Shown: piece by piece, positions 41,257 to 49,573 of the stretch
Layout: each line of letters starts with the position of its first letter
Numbering within the stretch: position 1 is the first letter of the stretch
Source of the DNA: Acidilobaceae archaeon
GTDB lineage: Archaea; Thermoproteota; Thermoprotei_A; Sulfolobales; Acidilobaceae
Assembly: GCA_025058835.1 (NCBI GenBank)
Contig: JANXEI010000003.1
Location: forward strand, 1 to 49,863
Direction of reading: 5' to 3'
Length of the DNA: 49,863 nt
Program-made: the position numbers and the translations under genes
Notes under the pieces: model-generated
What the model saw: only the letters and a program-made list of their open reading frames with translations
What the model was told of the DNA's origin: nothing
Database searches by the model: none

Positions 41257-41820
41257 TTGCTCTCCAGGCTCGAGGAGGGCTTCAAGTTCTACCTGGTGCT
41301 CCACCCCTCCCCCACGGTAGTGCTCATAACCCTCTGCCCCGGGGGCCGCGTGAACGCCATGCCTGCCTCCTGGAACATGCCAGTCTCCGAAGAGCCGCCC
41401 ACCGTTGCTGTGGCGGTGGACAGGGAGACCTTCACCTTCCACTGCCTCGAGCACAGGCGAGAGGCCACCATAAACGTGCCCCACGCAGGGCAGGCCTCCC
41501 TGGTCTATGCTCTCGGCAGCGTTTCAGGGAGGGAGGTGGACAAGGTGGCCAAGTTCGGCCTTAGGCTGGAGGAGAGCCATTACGTGAAGCCGCCAAGGTG
41601 GGCAGATGCCATAGCCTCAATGGAGGGGAGGCTCCATGCCATGATGGACGTAGGGGAGGTGAGGCTCTACGTGTTCGAGGTGCTTGCCACCTACGTCAGG
41701 AAAGACCTGTACACCAGGTGGGGGTGGGACACGAGCAAGGTCAGCCCCCTCCTCCACGGGGCAGGCAAGACCTTCTACGAGGTAGGCAAGATGGTGAGGG
41801 CGCAGGTCAGCCCGTCGTGA
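41257..41820 (+). CDS. Flavin reductase-like FMN-binding protein
   Basis: The 187-residue protein shows the split-barrel flavin-binding fold: TVVLITLCPGGRVNAMPASWNMPVS near the start (cited in parts), VAVAVDRETFTFHCL, ATINVPHA and the conserved VSGREVDKVAKFGL. Members bind FMN and reduce flavins, or serve as partners of oxidoreductases. TTG start. It stands alone; the convergent gatE ends 90 bases away. Confidence 0.85.
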   Translation: MLSRLEEGFKFYLVLHPSPTVVLITLCPGGRVNAMPASWNMPVSEEPPTVAVAVDRETFTFHCLEHRREATINVPHAGQASLVYALGSVSGREVDKVAKFGLRLEESHYVKPPRWADAIASMEGRLHAMMDVGEVRLYVFEVLATYVRKDLYTRWGWDTSKVSPLLHGAGKTFYEVGKMVRAQVSPS

Positions 41821-41822
41821 TG

Positions 41823-41903
41823 CTTTCACCCCTCAATTTGGAGCGGCATCCTCATCCCTGCGCGTCAGCCAAATGCCTTCCTCTCACCCCTCGATGTCGG
41901 GAG
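41823..41903. repeat. Imperfect 22-bp direct repeat pair
   Basis: CTTTCACCCCTCAATTTGG at 41823 and CTCTCACCCCTCGATGTCGG at 41881 are similar, 58 bases apart, and fill most of the convergent gap. On the minus strand each ends in GGGGTGA(A/G)AG. This may be coincidence, a terminator pair, or a remnant of a repeat array. Confidence 0.4.
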
Positions 41904-41909
41904 TAGACA

Positions 41910-43799
41910 TCATTCGCGCAAAGCCTCCTCCACCTTCCTCCTTACTATCTCTGACACCTTCTTCCCGTCTATCCTGCCCCTCAGCTTACTCATGGCTCTG
42001 CCCATAATAAGGCTAATGGCCCTCTGCCCCCTAGCCTTCACCTCTGCCAAGCTCTCCCTCACCACCCCCTCCACTATTCTCTCCGCCTCCTCCTCGCTGA
42101 CAGCCCTTAGCCCTAACTTCTCTGCAGCCTCCCTGCAGCTTATGCCCTCCTTCCCCACTGCCTCGAGGATGGCCTCTGCAGCCTCCTTCGACACCTCCCC
42201 CCTAGCTATCATCTCCACGAGCTCCTCTATCCTCTCATCCGGCAAGGCCTCGACGTCTACCCCCTTCCCCCTCAGCCCCCTCAGCGTCACCACGATCAGG
42301 GAGGCTATGACGCTGGGCTGCACCTTCTCCCCATAGGCCTCTATGAGCCTCTCTATGAGGTCAAGCCTAACGTCGTTCACAGCCTCTAGCGCCAGCTCCT
42401 TCGAGATGCCCATCCTGGCAAACCTCTCCAACTTTACAGAGAGGGGCTCTGGCCTGATCTTCTCAGCCTCTGCGAGGAGCTCCCTCGTCACCTGCACAGG
42501 CGGAATGTCTGTCTCCGGGTACATCCTGGCAGCCCCAGGCCTCGGCCTCATGAACCTAGTGGTGCCGTCCTCGAGCGCTGCCCTGGTCTCCTCCGGAACG
42601 CCCCTGAGGGCTAGCCTCACCCTCTCCAGGACTGCCTCAAGCGCCCTGAGCGCCCTCTCCCTCTGATCGGCAACGAGCACGAAGGCGTCCTCCTCTGCCG
42701 CCCCGAGGGCAGCCCTGACGGCGCTGACCTCTTCCTCCGTTATCCCGTAGCCCGGCAGCTCGTCGCTGTGTATGATCCCGCTTACCCCGCCGTAGAACCT
42801 CGCGTAGTCAGCCAGCTCCGTGCCGAACCTCCTCCCCTGCGAGACCTCCCTCCCCAACAGCCCCCTCATCCCCCTCAGCCTCATACCCACAACTGCGCCC
42901 CCTGCATCTATAGCCCTCCTGATCACCTTGCTCTTCGAGCCCTGGAAGAGCTGCGTCAGCTCCTGGGGCTCCGCGGAGATCTCCGAGAGGCCCCTCCTCC
43001 TCATCTCCTCCCTGATCTCCAGCAGGGAGAGCTGTCTCTTGACCTCCTGCTCTACCACCTTCGGGATGAGCTCCAGCCTCTGAACCCCCTTTATCTCCAC
43101 CTTTGCCCCCCCTGCTATGCTGACGTTGAGGTCCTGCCTTATCGTCCCTATGCCCCTCCTCACCCTCCCCGTGAGCCGAAGGAGCCTCCCTATCGCCAGC
43201 GCCACCTCCCTTGCCTCCTCGGGCGAGCTGATCACAGGCGCTGTGGCTATCTCAATGAGCGGCACCCCCAGCCTGTCTAGCCTGTATATGGTCTTGGCGC
43301 CCTCCTCCCCCATCTTCCTTGCCGCGTCTTCCTCGAGGCATATGGTCTCTATGGGCACCTCCTTGCCCCCCACCTCAATCGCTCCCCCGAGGGCGATGAG
43401 AGCTGTGCGCTGGAAGCCAGTGGTGTTGCTCCCATCTATGACTATCTTCCTCATCACATACACTTCGTCCACGGGCGAAGAGCCCATTGCCAGCGCTATG
43501 CCCAGGGCGATGGCCAGAGCCTCCCTGTCGAGCTCGTGCGGGGGCTCCTCGTCAGCCTCCACTAGGCAGGTGTTAGAGGTCTCGTACTCGTAGTACCTCC
43601 CCCTCCTCCACTCGAAGAGGGCCGCAGCGTCCACCTCCCCCATCTCGCTCCTCGTGGGCCTCAGCCTCCTCACCAGCGTCGCCCCCCTCTCCTCCGAGAG
43701 CTCTGGCGGACAGTGGCAGAACAGCTTCCTCCTCGTGAGGAGTTGCTGGTGAACCTCTAGCCCCACCTTCAGCCCAACGGACCTGTATTCCACAGCCAT
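41910..43799 (-). CDS. gatE: Glutamyl-tRNA(Gln) amidotransferase subunit E
   Basis: With GatD, this archaea-only enzyme converts Glu-tRNA-Gln to Gln-tRNA-Gln. The 629 residues include the GatB-like cradle (KVGLEVHQQLLTRRKLFCHC), PELSEER and EADEEPPH, the catalytic region VMRKIVIDGSNTTGFQRTA and IRQDLNVSIAGG. The AspRS-like insertion and the C-terminal YqeY-like helical tail follow. ATG start directly after the gatD stop. Confidence 0.97.
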   Translation of the reverse strand: MAVEYRSVGLKVGLEVHQQLLTRRKLFCHCPPELSEERGATLVRRLRPTRSEMGEVDAAALFEWRRGRYYEYETSNTCLVEADEEPPHELDREALAIALGIALAMGSSPVDEVYVMRKIVIDGSNTTGFQRTALIALGGAIEVGGKEVPIETICLEEDAARKMGEEGAKTIYRLDRLGVPLIEIATAPVISSPEEAREVALAIGRLLRLTGRVRRGIGTIRQDLNVSIAGGAKVEIKGVQRLELIPKVVEQEVKRQLSLLEIREEMRRRGLSEISAEPQELTQLFQGSKSKVIRRAIDAGGAVVGMRLRGMRGLLGREVSQGRRFGTELADYARFYGGVSGIIHSDELPGYGITEEEVSAVRAALGAAEEDAFVLVADQRERALRALEAVLERVRLALRGVPEETRAALEDGTTRFMRPRPGAARMYPETDIPPVQVTRELLAEAEKIRPEPLSVKLERFARMGISKELALEAVNDVRLDLIERLIEAYGEKVQPSVIASLIVVTLRGLRGKGVDVEALPDERIEELVEMIARGEVSKEAAEAILEAVGKEGISCREAAEKLGLRAVSEEEAERIVEGVVRESLAEVKARGQRAISLIMGRAMSKLRGRIDGKKVSEIVRRKVEEALRE

Positions 43800-45122
43800 T
43801 CACCCGAAGAGCCCTATGTCGTGGGAGGGGCTGATCTCCCCTGCCAGGTTCGCCCTCATGATCTTCGCTATCTCCCCCAGCTCCCTCGTGCGGGCAAGGG
43901 CCCAGGAGAGCTTAGCATATGCCACCTCTGCCAGCATGTCCTCTGCCGGGATGGCTCCGGCCCTCAGCATCATCCTGCCCGTGCTGTACACGTTCAGGTT
44001 TACCCTGCCGTATATGGTCTGCGTTGCCACCACCACCGGCACTCCCATCTCCCTAGCCCTCTCCAGCGCCCCCACCGCGTCTGTGGACACATGGCCAAGG
44101 CCCGTGCCCTCCACCACTATCCCGCGGAAGCCCCTGTCGAGCAGCGCATGGATCACCTCTCCCGCAGCGCCTGGGAAGTGCTTCACCAGGGCAACCCTCT
44201 CCTCGAAGCCGTTGTCCACCGCCAGCTCCCCTCCCCTCCCCTTGAATCTCCTCTCCACCAGCTCGATCTTGCCCTCGTAAGGCCAAACCTTTGCCAGAGG
44301 CCTGGCGTTCACGGAGCGGAAGGCGTCTCGCCTGCTGGAGTGCATCTTCCTCACCCTCACGCCCCTGTGCGCAAGAGCATAGCTGTCGCCGCTCTCCCCG
44401 TGCATGACCACGCTCACCTCGGCGAAGGGGGCCCTTGCGGCAACGAGGGTGGCAGCAACTAGGTTGAAGGAGGCATCGCTACTGGGCCTGTCGCTGCTCC
44501 TCTGCGCCCCCGTCATCGCTATGGGCACCGGCAGGCCTCGGTGGAAGGCAAAGGAGAGGGCCGCAGCGGTGTAGCTCATCGTGTCAGTCCCGTGGGTTAT
44601 GACTATTCCGTCGTAACCCCTCTCTATTGCCCTCGCGGCCTCTCTCACTATCTCCTCCCAGAACCTCGGCTTCATGTCCTCGCTCAGGATGGAGAGGAGC
44701 TGCTCTGCCTCCACCCTCGCATATCTGAGCATTTCAGGGGAGCTCAGGGCAAGCTCCTGGGCAGTGAGGTATGGCCTCACGGCCCCCGTGTCGTAGTCCA
44801 CCCTGCTCGCAACGGTGCCGCCGCAGCCGAGGACGAAGACCCTCCCCTCTCCCACCTCCTGCCTCTCTAGCAGGGGCACAGGGCTCCCCGGCGAGCCCCT
44901 CCCTGCCCTGCCTACCTTCTCCAGCTCCCCCTCCCTTACAGATATGCCCACGTTGTAACCGTTGTCCAGCTTCAGCACCAGCGCCTCCCCGCTCCCGTAG
45001 CTCGGCATGACCACGCCCTCGAGCACCCTCCCGTTCCTCCTAACCCTCACCCTGTCGCCGGGCTCTATCCCTAAACGCCTCAGGAGCTCTGCCACCTCTC
45101 CCGAGTAGCCGTGGGTGCTCAC
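43800..45122 (-). CDS. gatD: Glutamyl-tRNA(Gln) amidotransferase subunit D
   Basis: Asparaginase-type subunit that releases ammonia from glutamine or asparagine for GatE. From the GTG at 45122 it has 440 residues. The N-terminal beta domain precedes VLGCGGTVASRVDYDTGAV and ITHGTDTMSYTAAALSFA, the two threonine motifs of the catalytic site. A longer frame upstream is discarded because the TATA core at 45153-45163 lies within it. Confidence 0.95.
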   Translation of the reverse strand: MSTHGYSGEVAELLRRLGIEPGDRVRVRRNGRVLEGVVMPSYGSGEALVLKLDNGYNVGISVREGELEKVGRAGRGSPGSPVPLLERQEVGEGRVFVLGCGGTVASRVDYDTGAVRPYLTAQELALSSPEMLRYARVEAEQLLSILSEDMKPRFWEEIVREAARAIERGYDGIVITHGTDTMSYTAAALSFAFHRGLPVPIAMTGAQRSSDRPSSDASFNLVAATLVAARAPFAEVSVVMHGESGDSYALAHRGVRVRKMHSSRRDAFRSVNARPLAKVWPYEGKIELVERRFKGRGGELAVDNGFEERVALVKHFPGAAGEVIHALLDRGFRGIVVEGTGLGHVSTDAVGALERAREMGVPVVVATQTIYGRVNLNVYSTGRMMLRAGAIPAEDMLAEVAYAKLSWALARTRELGEIAKIMRANLAGEISPSHDIGLFG

Positions 45123-45152
45123 CCGCGCCCCCCTAGCCAGAGCCGAGTTAAG

Positions 45153-45163
45153 GATTAATAAGG
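45153..45163. promoter_or_regulatory. Two-way TATA core between gatD and rps30e
   Basis: GATTAATAAGG and its complement CCTTATTAATC both read as TATA boxes, about 25 bases from predicted start sites at 45133 (leftward, gatD) and 45183 (rightward, rps30e). Confidence 0.6.
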
Positions 45164-45195
45164 CGCGAGAGGATAGCTCAGGGAGGAGATGGGAG

Positions 45196-45357
45196 ATGCC
45201 CACGCACGGTTCCATGACTAAGGCAGGGAAGGTGAGGAAGGCCACGCCGAAGATAGAGCCCAAGCCCAAGGTGAGGCCTTTCCCCAGGGTTAACAACAGG
45301 AAGAGGTACCAGAAACTCCTCGAGAAGCCCGTTACGCAGAAAGCAAAGGCCCTCTAG
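45196..45357 (+). CDS. rps30e: Small-subunit ribosomal protein S30e
   Basis: A 53-residue, highly basic protein that begins MPTHGSMTKAGKVRKATPKI, the canonical archaeal S30e start, and ends with RVNNRKRYQKLLEK and a Lys-rich tail. ATG at 45196 with GGGAGGAG upstream. Its last 26 bases overlap the convergent membrane-protein gene. Confidence 0.96.
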   Translation: MPTHGSMTKAGKVRKATPKIEPKPKVRPFPRVNNRKRYQKLLEKPVTQKAKAL

Positions 45358-45775
45358 CCTCCCTCCTCACCGTTAGCCTTGCCAGGAGGGAGTAGACGGA
45401 GAGGAACAGGATCACTGCAAGCAAGACCCTCCACCACACCAGGCCCCCCTCCTCTCCAAAGGGCAGCAGGTTGAGGCCAAAGGCCTTCTCGAAGGCCATA
45501 TCGCCCAGCCAGAGCAGGATCACGGTGAGCACGAGGGCTAGCACAAAGTTGAGGCTCAAGGCCAGGATCACTATGAGCAGGGCAGGCACGATGACTGCAG
45601 CGAAGAGGAGCGGGTAGGCAGCCGCTAGGAGAGCAAGGGCCACCACCGGGGTGAGGATGAGGAGCAGGAGAAAGACCACCAGGCCTATCGCTCCCGTGAC
45701 CAGCAGCGCTAGCAGGAAGAGCAGGTAGGCCAGCGAGACTGCTACGAAGGCTGCCAGGAAGGCCCTTATGCCCAC
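45332..45775 (-). CDS. Very hydrophobic small membrane protein
   Basis: The 147-residue protein is nearly all Leu, Ala, Val and Ile with four or more membrane spans (about 3-25, 28-50, 52-72, 75-95, 115-132) and a basic C-terminus. No family was recognised. GTG start; the 3' end overlaps rps30e. The promoter core it shares with nop5 lies 25-35 bases upstream. Function is unknown. Confidence 0.7.
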   Translation of the reverse strand: MGIRAFLAAFVAVSLAYLLFLLALLVTGAIGLVVFLLLLILTPVVALALLAAAYPLLFAAVIVPALLIVILALSLNFVLALVLTVILLWLGDMAFEKAFGLNLLPFGEEGGLVWWRVLLAVILFLSVYSLLARLTVRREARGPLLSA

Positions 45776-45798
45776 CTCTTTGCTCCCCCCGAGATCCT

Positions 45799-45812
45799 CA
45801 TAAGTTATTAAG
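45799..45812. promoter_or_regulatory. Two-way A/T core between the membrane-protein gene and nop5
   Basis: CATAAGTTATTAAG suits a leftward start near 45778 (GTG at 45775) and a rightward start near 45833 (GTG at 45836 or 45845). Confidence 0.55.
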
Positions 45813-45835
45813 CACTAGAGGAGCTCCCACCCGGG

Positions 45836-47065
45836 GTGCTGCCTGTGAAGGTATACTTGACCCTAGCGCCCTACGGAGCCCTGGCGCTGGGCGAGGACGG
45901 GAGCCTCCTAGATCACGAGGCCTTCCCGAAAAGGGTAGACGACGCGGTGGAGGAAGCGCTCGCGCTAGACAGGGGCGAGGTGCCCCAAGGCCTCCTGAGG
46001 CTAGCAGAGAGGCACAAGGACAAGGTCTTGGTGGTGGAGGACGAAGCTACGGCAGGAGCCCTTGCGAGGGCAGGCATTTCAGCCCTCGTAGAGCACGGAG
46101 CTAGGCCCTTCAGGGCAGCGAGGGAGAGGATGAGCGAGCTGGCGCTCTCCATTGGCTTCCTCCCCTCCCGCGAGGAGCTGTACAACTGGATCTACGAGCT
46201 GGAGCTGGAGTACACGAGGAGGAAGCTGAGGAAGGCTGCAGCCAAGAGGGACCTGCTGGCTATCCAGAGCATAAGGGCCATAGACGACATAGACAAGATC
46301 ATAAACATGCTTGCCACGCGCGTCAGGGAGTGGTACGGTGTGCACTTCCCGGAGCTGGACGAGCTGGTGAAGGAGCACGAAGAGTACGTGAGGCTCGTAT
46401 CCGAGGTGGGCCACAGGGACAACTTCACGCCAGAGAACCTCTACAGGGCAGGCCTGAGCGGGGAGAGGGCAGAGAAGCTAGCTAAGGCCGCAGAGGGGAG
46501 CGTGGGCGCTGACATGTCAGAGACAGATGTGGAGGCTGTGGCTACCCTTGCCAGGATCGTGAGGGATCTCTACGACCTCAGGGCTGAGCTAACGCAATAT
46601 ACCTCGGACGTGATGGAGGAGGTAGCCCCGAACGTCACAGCCCTCGTAGGCCCCCTGCTCGGCGCGCGGCTCCTCAGCCTTGCAGGGAGCCTGGAGGAGG
46701 CGGCAAAGATGCCGGCCAGCACGATACAGGTGCTGGGGGCAGAGAAGGCCCTCTTCAGGGCCCTCAGGACGGGCGGCAGGCCTCCTAAGCACGGCGTGAT
46801 ATTCCAGTACCCTGAGATCAACAAGAGCCCCAAGTGGCAGAGGGGGAAGATAGCTCGAGCCCTCGCAGCCAAGCTGGCCATAGCTGCCAAGATAGACGCG
46901 TTCACTGGCAGGAAGATGGGGGACAAGCTGAGGGAGGAGCTCGAGAAGAGAATAGAGGAGATAAAGAAGGTCTACGCCCAGCCGCCGGCGAGGAAGGAGG
47001 CAAGGCCTCAGAAGCCAGAGAGGGAGAGGCCTCCCCGGTTCAAGGGCAAGAGGAAGAGGAGGTGA
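45836..47065 (+). CDS. nop5: Nop5/Nop56 C/D box RNP core protein
   Basis: Scaffold of the box C/D RNP that guides 2'-O-methylation of rRNA and tRNA. The 409 residues contain an N-terminal fibrillarin-binding domain, a central coiled coil (about 100-225) and the Nop domain with GPLLGARLLSLAGSLEEAAK (about 270-290) and VLGAEKALFRALRTG. A Lys/Arg/Glu-rich tail ends the protein. GTG at 45836 is given; a GTG at 45845 is possible. flpA follows six bases after the stop. Confidence 0.96.
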   Translation: MLPVKVYLTLAPYGALALGEDGSLLDHEAFPKRVDDAVEEALALDRGEVPQGLLRLAERHKDKVLVVEDEATAGALARAGISALVEHGARPFRAARERMSELALSIGFLPSREELYNWIYELELEYTRRKLRKAAAKRDLLAIQSIRAIDDIDKIINMLATRVREWYGVHFPELDELVKEHEEYVRLVSEVGHRDNFTPENLYRAGLSGERAEKLAKAAEGSVGADMSETDVEAVATLARIVRDLYDLRAELTQYTSDVMEEVAPNVTALVGPLLGARLLSLAGSLEEAAKMPASTIQVLGAEKALFRALRTGGRPPKHGVIFQYPEINKSPKWQRGKIARALAAKLAIAAKIDAFTGRKMGDKLREELEKRIEEIKKVYAQPPARKEARPQKPERERPPRFKGKRKRR

Positions 47066-47070
47066 GCAGG

Positions 47071-47775
47071 GTGTCAGAGGTCGTGAGGATAGAGGAGCAC
47101 AGGGAGTGGAAGGGGGTTTACGTGGTAGAGCTCAACGACGGGAGCCTCAAGATAGCCACCAAGAACCTTGTGCCGGGCCAGAGGGTCTACGGGGAGAGGA
47201 TATACAAGGTAGGGGGGGCAGAGTACAGGGAGTGGAACCCCTACAGGAGCAAGCTGGCAGGAGCTCTGCTGAAGGGCCTTGCCGAGTTCCCTGTGAAGGA
47301 GGGCCAGAAGATCCTCTACCTCGGCGTGGGGAGCGGTACCACGGCAAGCCACATAAGCGACGTGCTAGGCCCTAAGGGGGTCATTTACGGGGTGGAGTTC
47401 GCCCCTAGGGTGGTGAGGGACCTCATCGTCATGGTCAAGGAGAGGAGGAACGTGTTCCCCATCCTCGGAGACGCTAGGTTCCCAGAGAGGTTCAGGCAGC
47501 TGGTGGAGCTCACTGACGGGCTCTACGCAGATGTGGCCCAGCCAGATCAGGCGGCAATAGTGAACAGGAACGCTGCCCTCTTCCTGAAGGAGGGGGGCTA
47601 CCTGCTCCTGGCAATAAAGGCGAGGAGCGTTGACGTCACCCTCGAGCCGAGCGAGGTCTACAGGAGGGAGATCGCCACCCTGCGGGAAGGGGGCTTCAGC
47701 ATAGTCGACGTAGTCCACCTGGACCCCTTCGACAAGGACCATGCGATGATCTATGCTGTCTACGGGAGGAAATGA
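47071..47775 (+). CDS. flpA: Fibrillarin (2'-O-methyltransferase)
   Basis: The AdoMet-dependent methyltransferase of C/D RNPs. The 234 residues begin near VSEVVRIEEHREWKG and include the AdoMet site ILYLGVGSGTTASHISDV, YGVEFAPRVVRDLI, GLYADVAQPDQAAIV and LAIKARSVDV. The GTG at 47071 has GGAGGTGA nine bases upstream; a GTG at 47062 is possible. ATGA overlap joins it to the next gene. Confidence 0.97.
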   Translation: MSEVVRIEEHREWKGVYVVELNDGSLKIATKNLVPGQRVYGERIYKVGGAEYREWNPYRSKLAGALLKGLAEFPVKEGQKILYLGVGSGTTASHISDVLGPKGVIYGVEFAPRVVRDLIVMVKERRNVFPILGDARFPERFRQLVELTDGLYADVAQPDQAAIVNRNAALFLKEGGYLLLAIKARSVDVTLEPSEVYRREIATLREGGFSIVDVVHLDPFDKDHAMIYAVYGRK

Positions 47776-48218
47776 GCGAGGAGAAGCTCGGGGAGTACTT
47801 GCAGAGGAAGTTCAGGGAGGAGGCGAGGAGGCTCGCGGCCCTCCTCCCCGCAGAGAGCCTGACCCTCATGGAGCTCTCGCGGGGGAAGAGGGAGGTGAGG
47901 CTTAACTCGGGCGAGCTCCACGCCCTCCGGGAGGAGGAGGTGAGAGCCCTCCTCTCCTCTGTTCCCCCCTTCCTCTGGCTCAACTGCAGGGTGCCCCTCC
48001 TCCTCCGCTACAGGAGGGAGGAGGACGGCCGCTCCCTCTACCTCGTGGAGGGGGGCATCTGGCAGAGGAGGCTAGCAGAGATCATGCTTAGCAACAACCT
48101 CACGGCTGAGGGGAAGGGGGAGCTGTCGCCGGAGGAGTTCAGGCACCTCCTGGGCAAGTACGGCTCCCTCGTCTTCGTAACGCTGGAGGCCTCAGGAGAG
48201 GGAGGAGCTGAGATTTAA
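47772..48218 (+). CDS. UPF0216 (DUF61) protein
   Basis: The 148-residue archaeal protein of unknown function has the family pattern: an N-terminal helix, LALLPAESLTLMELSRGK with ELHALREEEVRALLSSVP-type central block, LRYRREEDGRSLYLVEGG and LAEIMLSNNLT. It lies between fibrillarin and aspS and is coupled to fibrillarin. No active site can be recognised; a role in RNA processing is only inferred from context. Confidence 0.88.
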   Translation: MSEEKLGEYLQRKFREEARRLAALLPAESLTLMELSRGKREVRLNSGELHALREEEVRALLSSVPPFLWLNCRVPLLLRYRREEDGRSLYLVEGGIWQRRLAEIMLSNNLTAEGKGELSPEEFRHLLGKYGSLVFVTLEASGEGGAEI

Positions 48219-48220
48219 GG
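48212..48220 (+). promoter_or_regulatory. aspS TATA box, overlapping the UPF0216 stop
   Basis: GATTTAAGG contains the TAA stop (48216-48218) of the upstream gene. A start near 48241 gives a 10-base leader to the ATG at 48251. Confidence 0.6.
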
Positions 48221-48250
48221 CTGAGAGGGAGAGGGCTTGCGGAGAGGAGC

Positions 48251-49567
48251 ATGAAGGACCTCTTGATCCGGGAAGTGCTGGCAAGAGGCCAGGAGCTGGA
48301 GGGGAAGGAGGTAGAGGCCTGCGGCTGGGTCCACAGGATCAGGGACCTGGGGGCCCTCCGCTTCCTGGTGCTGAGGGACAAGAGCGGCACGCTCCAGGCA
48401 GTCTTCAAGAGGGGGGAGACGCCGCAGGAGGTCTTGAGCAGGGCCCTGGAGCTGAGGGAGGAATCCGTTGTATGCGTGAAGGGGAGCCTGAGGAGAGCGC
48501 CGACCAGGGAGGGATACGAGATCTCTGCAAGGGATCTCCGCCTCCTCTCCGCGCCCGTGGAGCCCCTCCCCCTCGAGGTGCCCGACAGCCCCAAGGCCAC
48601 CCTGCCCACCAGGCTCAAGTACCGCTGGCTTGACGTGAGGAACCCCAAGGTCTCAGCCATATTCAAGCTCAAGGGCTGGATAGCAGGCAAGTTCAGGGAG
48701 CACTTCTCGAGCCTCCAGTTCACCGAGATCTTCACGCCCAAGATAGTGGCTACGGGCACAGAGAGCGGCGCAGACGTGTTCCCCGTGCTCTACTTCGGCA
48801 AGACTGTGTACTTAGCCCAGAGCCCCCAGTTCTACAAGCAAATGGCAGTCATAGCAGGCCTCGAGCGCGTCTTCGAGGTAGGCCCCGTCTTCAGGGCTGA
48901 GCCCCACCACACCGTGAGGCACCTCAACGAGTACCACTCGCTGGACATAGAGGTGGGCTTCATAGAGAGCTACAACGACGTGATGGACCTGGTGGAGGGG
49001 TTCTTCAGGAGGCTAGCGCAGGACCTCCACGAGGTGAGGGAGCTGCTGGAGGAGCACGGCGCCGAGCCCCTGCAAGTGCCAGAGAGGGTGCCCCGCCTGA
49101 CCATGAGGCAGGCCTACGAGGTGCTGGCAGAGTACGGCAAGAGGGTGCAGTACGGGGAGGACCTGGACCCAGAGGGGGAGAGGCTCCTGGGGAGCTATGC
49201 CAGGGAGAGGTACAAGTCCGACCTGATCTTCGTCACCGAGTACCCCTGGAAGGTGAGGCCCTTCTACACAATGAGGAAGGAGGAGGAGCCTGCCTGGACC
49301 TACGGCTTCGACCTGCTCATGAGGGGGCTGGAGGTGGTCACGGGCGGCCAGAGGGAGCACAGGTACGAGAGGCTGAGGCAGAACCTGAGGGAGAAGGGGC
49401 TGAGGGAGGAGGACTTCTCCTTCTACCTGGAGTTCTTCAAGCACGGCGCCCCTCCCCACGGCGGGGCAGGGATGGGGCTGGAGAGGATAACTATGCAAAT
49501 GCTGGGGCTCCAGAACATAAGGGAGGCAAGGCTCCTCCCGAGGGACACGGAGAGGGTTACGCCCTGA
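48251..49567 (+). CDS. aspS: Aspartyl-tRNA synthetase, archaeal type
   Basis: Class II synthetase, 438 residues, with the N-terminal OB fold (CGWVHRIRDLGALRFLVLRD), then motif 1, motif 2 (FRAEPHHTVRHLNEYHSLDIE) in two parts and motif 3 (GMGLERITMQML). His28 sits where discriminating archaeal enzymes have Trp (position 26 in T. kodakarensis), which fits a non-discriminating enzyme that also makes Asp-tRNA-Asn. That would need GatCAB elsewhere. ATG start. Confidence 0.96.
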   Translation: MKDLLIREVLARGQELEGKEVEACGWVHRIRDLGALRFLVLRDKSGTLQAVFKRGETPQEVLSRALELREESVVCVKGSLRRAPTREGYEISARDLRLLSAPVEPLPLEVPDSPKATLPTRLKYRWLDVRNPKVSAIFKLKGWIAGKFREHFSSLQFTEIFTPKIVATGTESGADVFPVLYFGKTVYLAQSPQFYKQMAVIAGLERVFEVGPVFRAEPHHTVRHLNEYHSLDIEVGFIESYNDVMDLVEGFFRRLAQDLHEVRELLEEHGAEPLQVPERVPRLTMRQAYEVLAEYGKRVQYGEDLDPEGERLLGSYARERYKSDLIFVTEYPWKVRPFYTMRKEEEPAWTYGFDLLMRGLEVVTGGQREHRYERLRQNLREKGLREEDFSFYLEFFKHGAPPHGGAGMGLERITMQMLGLQNIREARLLPRDTERVTP

Positions 49568-49573
49568 CTCTTT

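Noticed and set aside
45123-45296. N-terminal extension of gatD
   Set aside because: The extension runs through the promoter core and the start of rps30e; GatD homology starts at the GTG at 45122.
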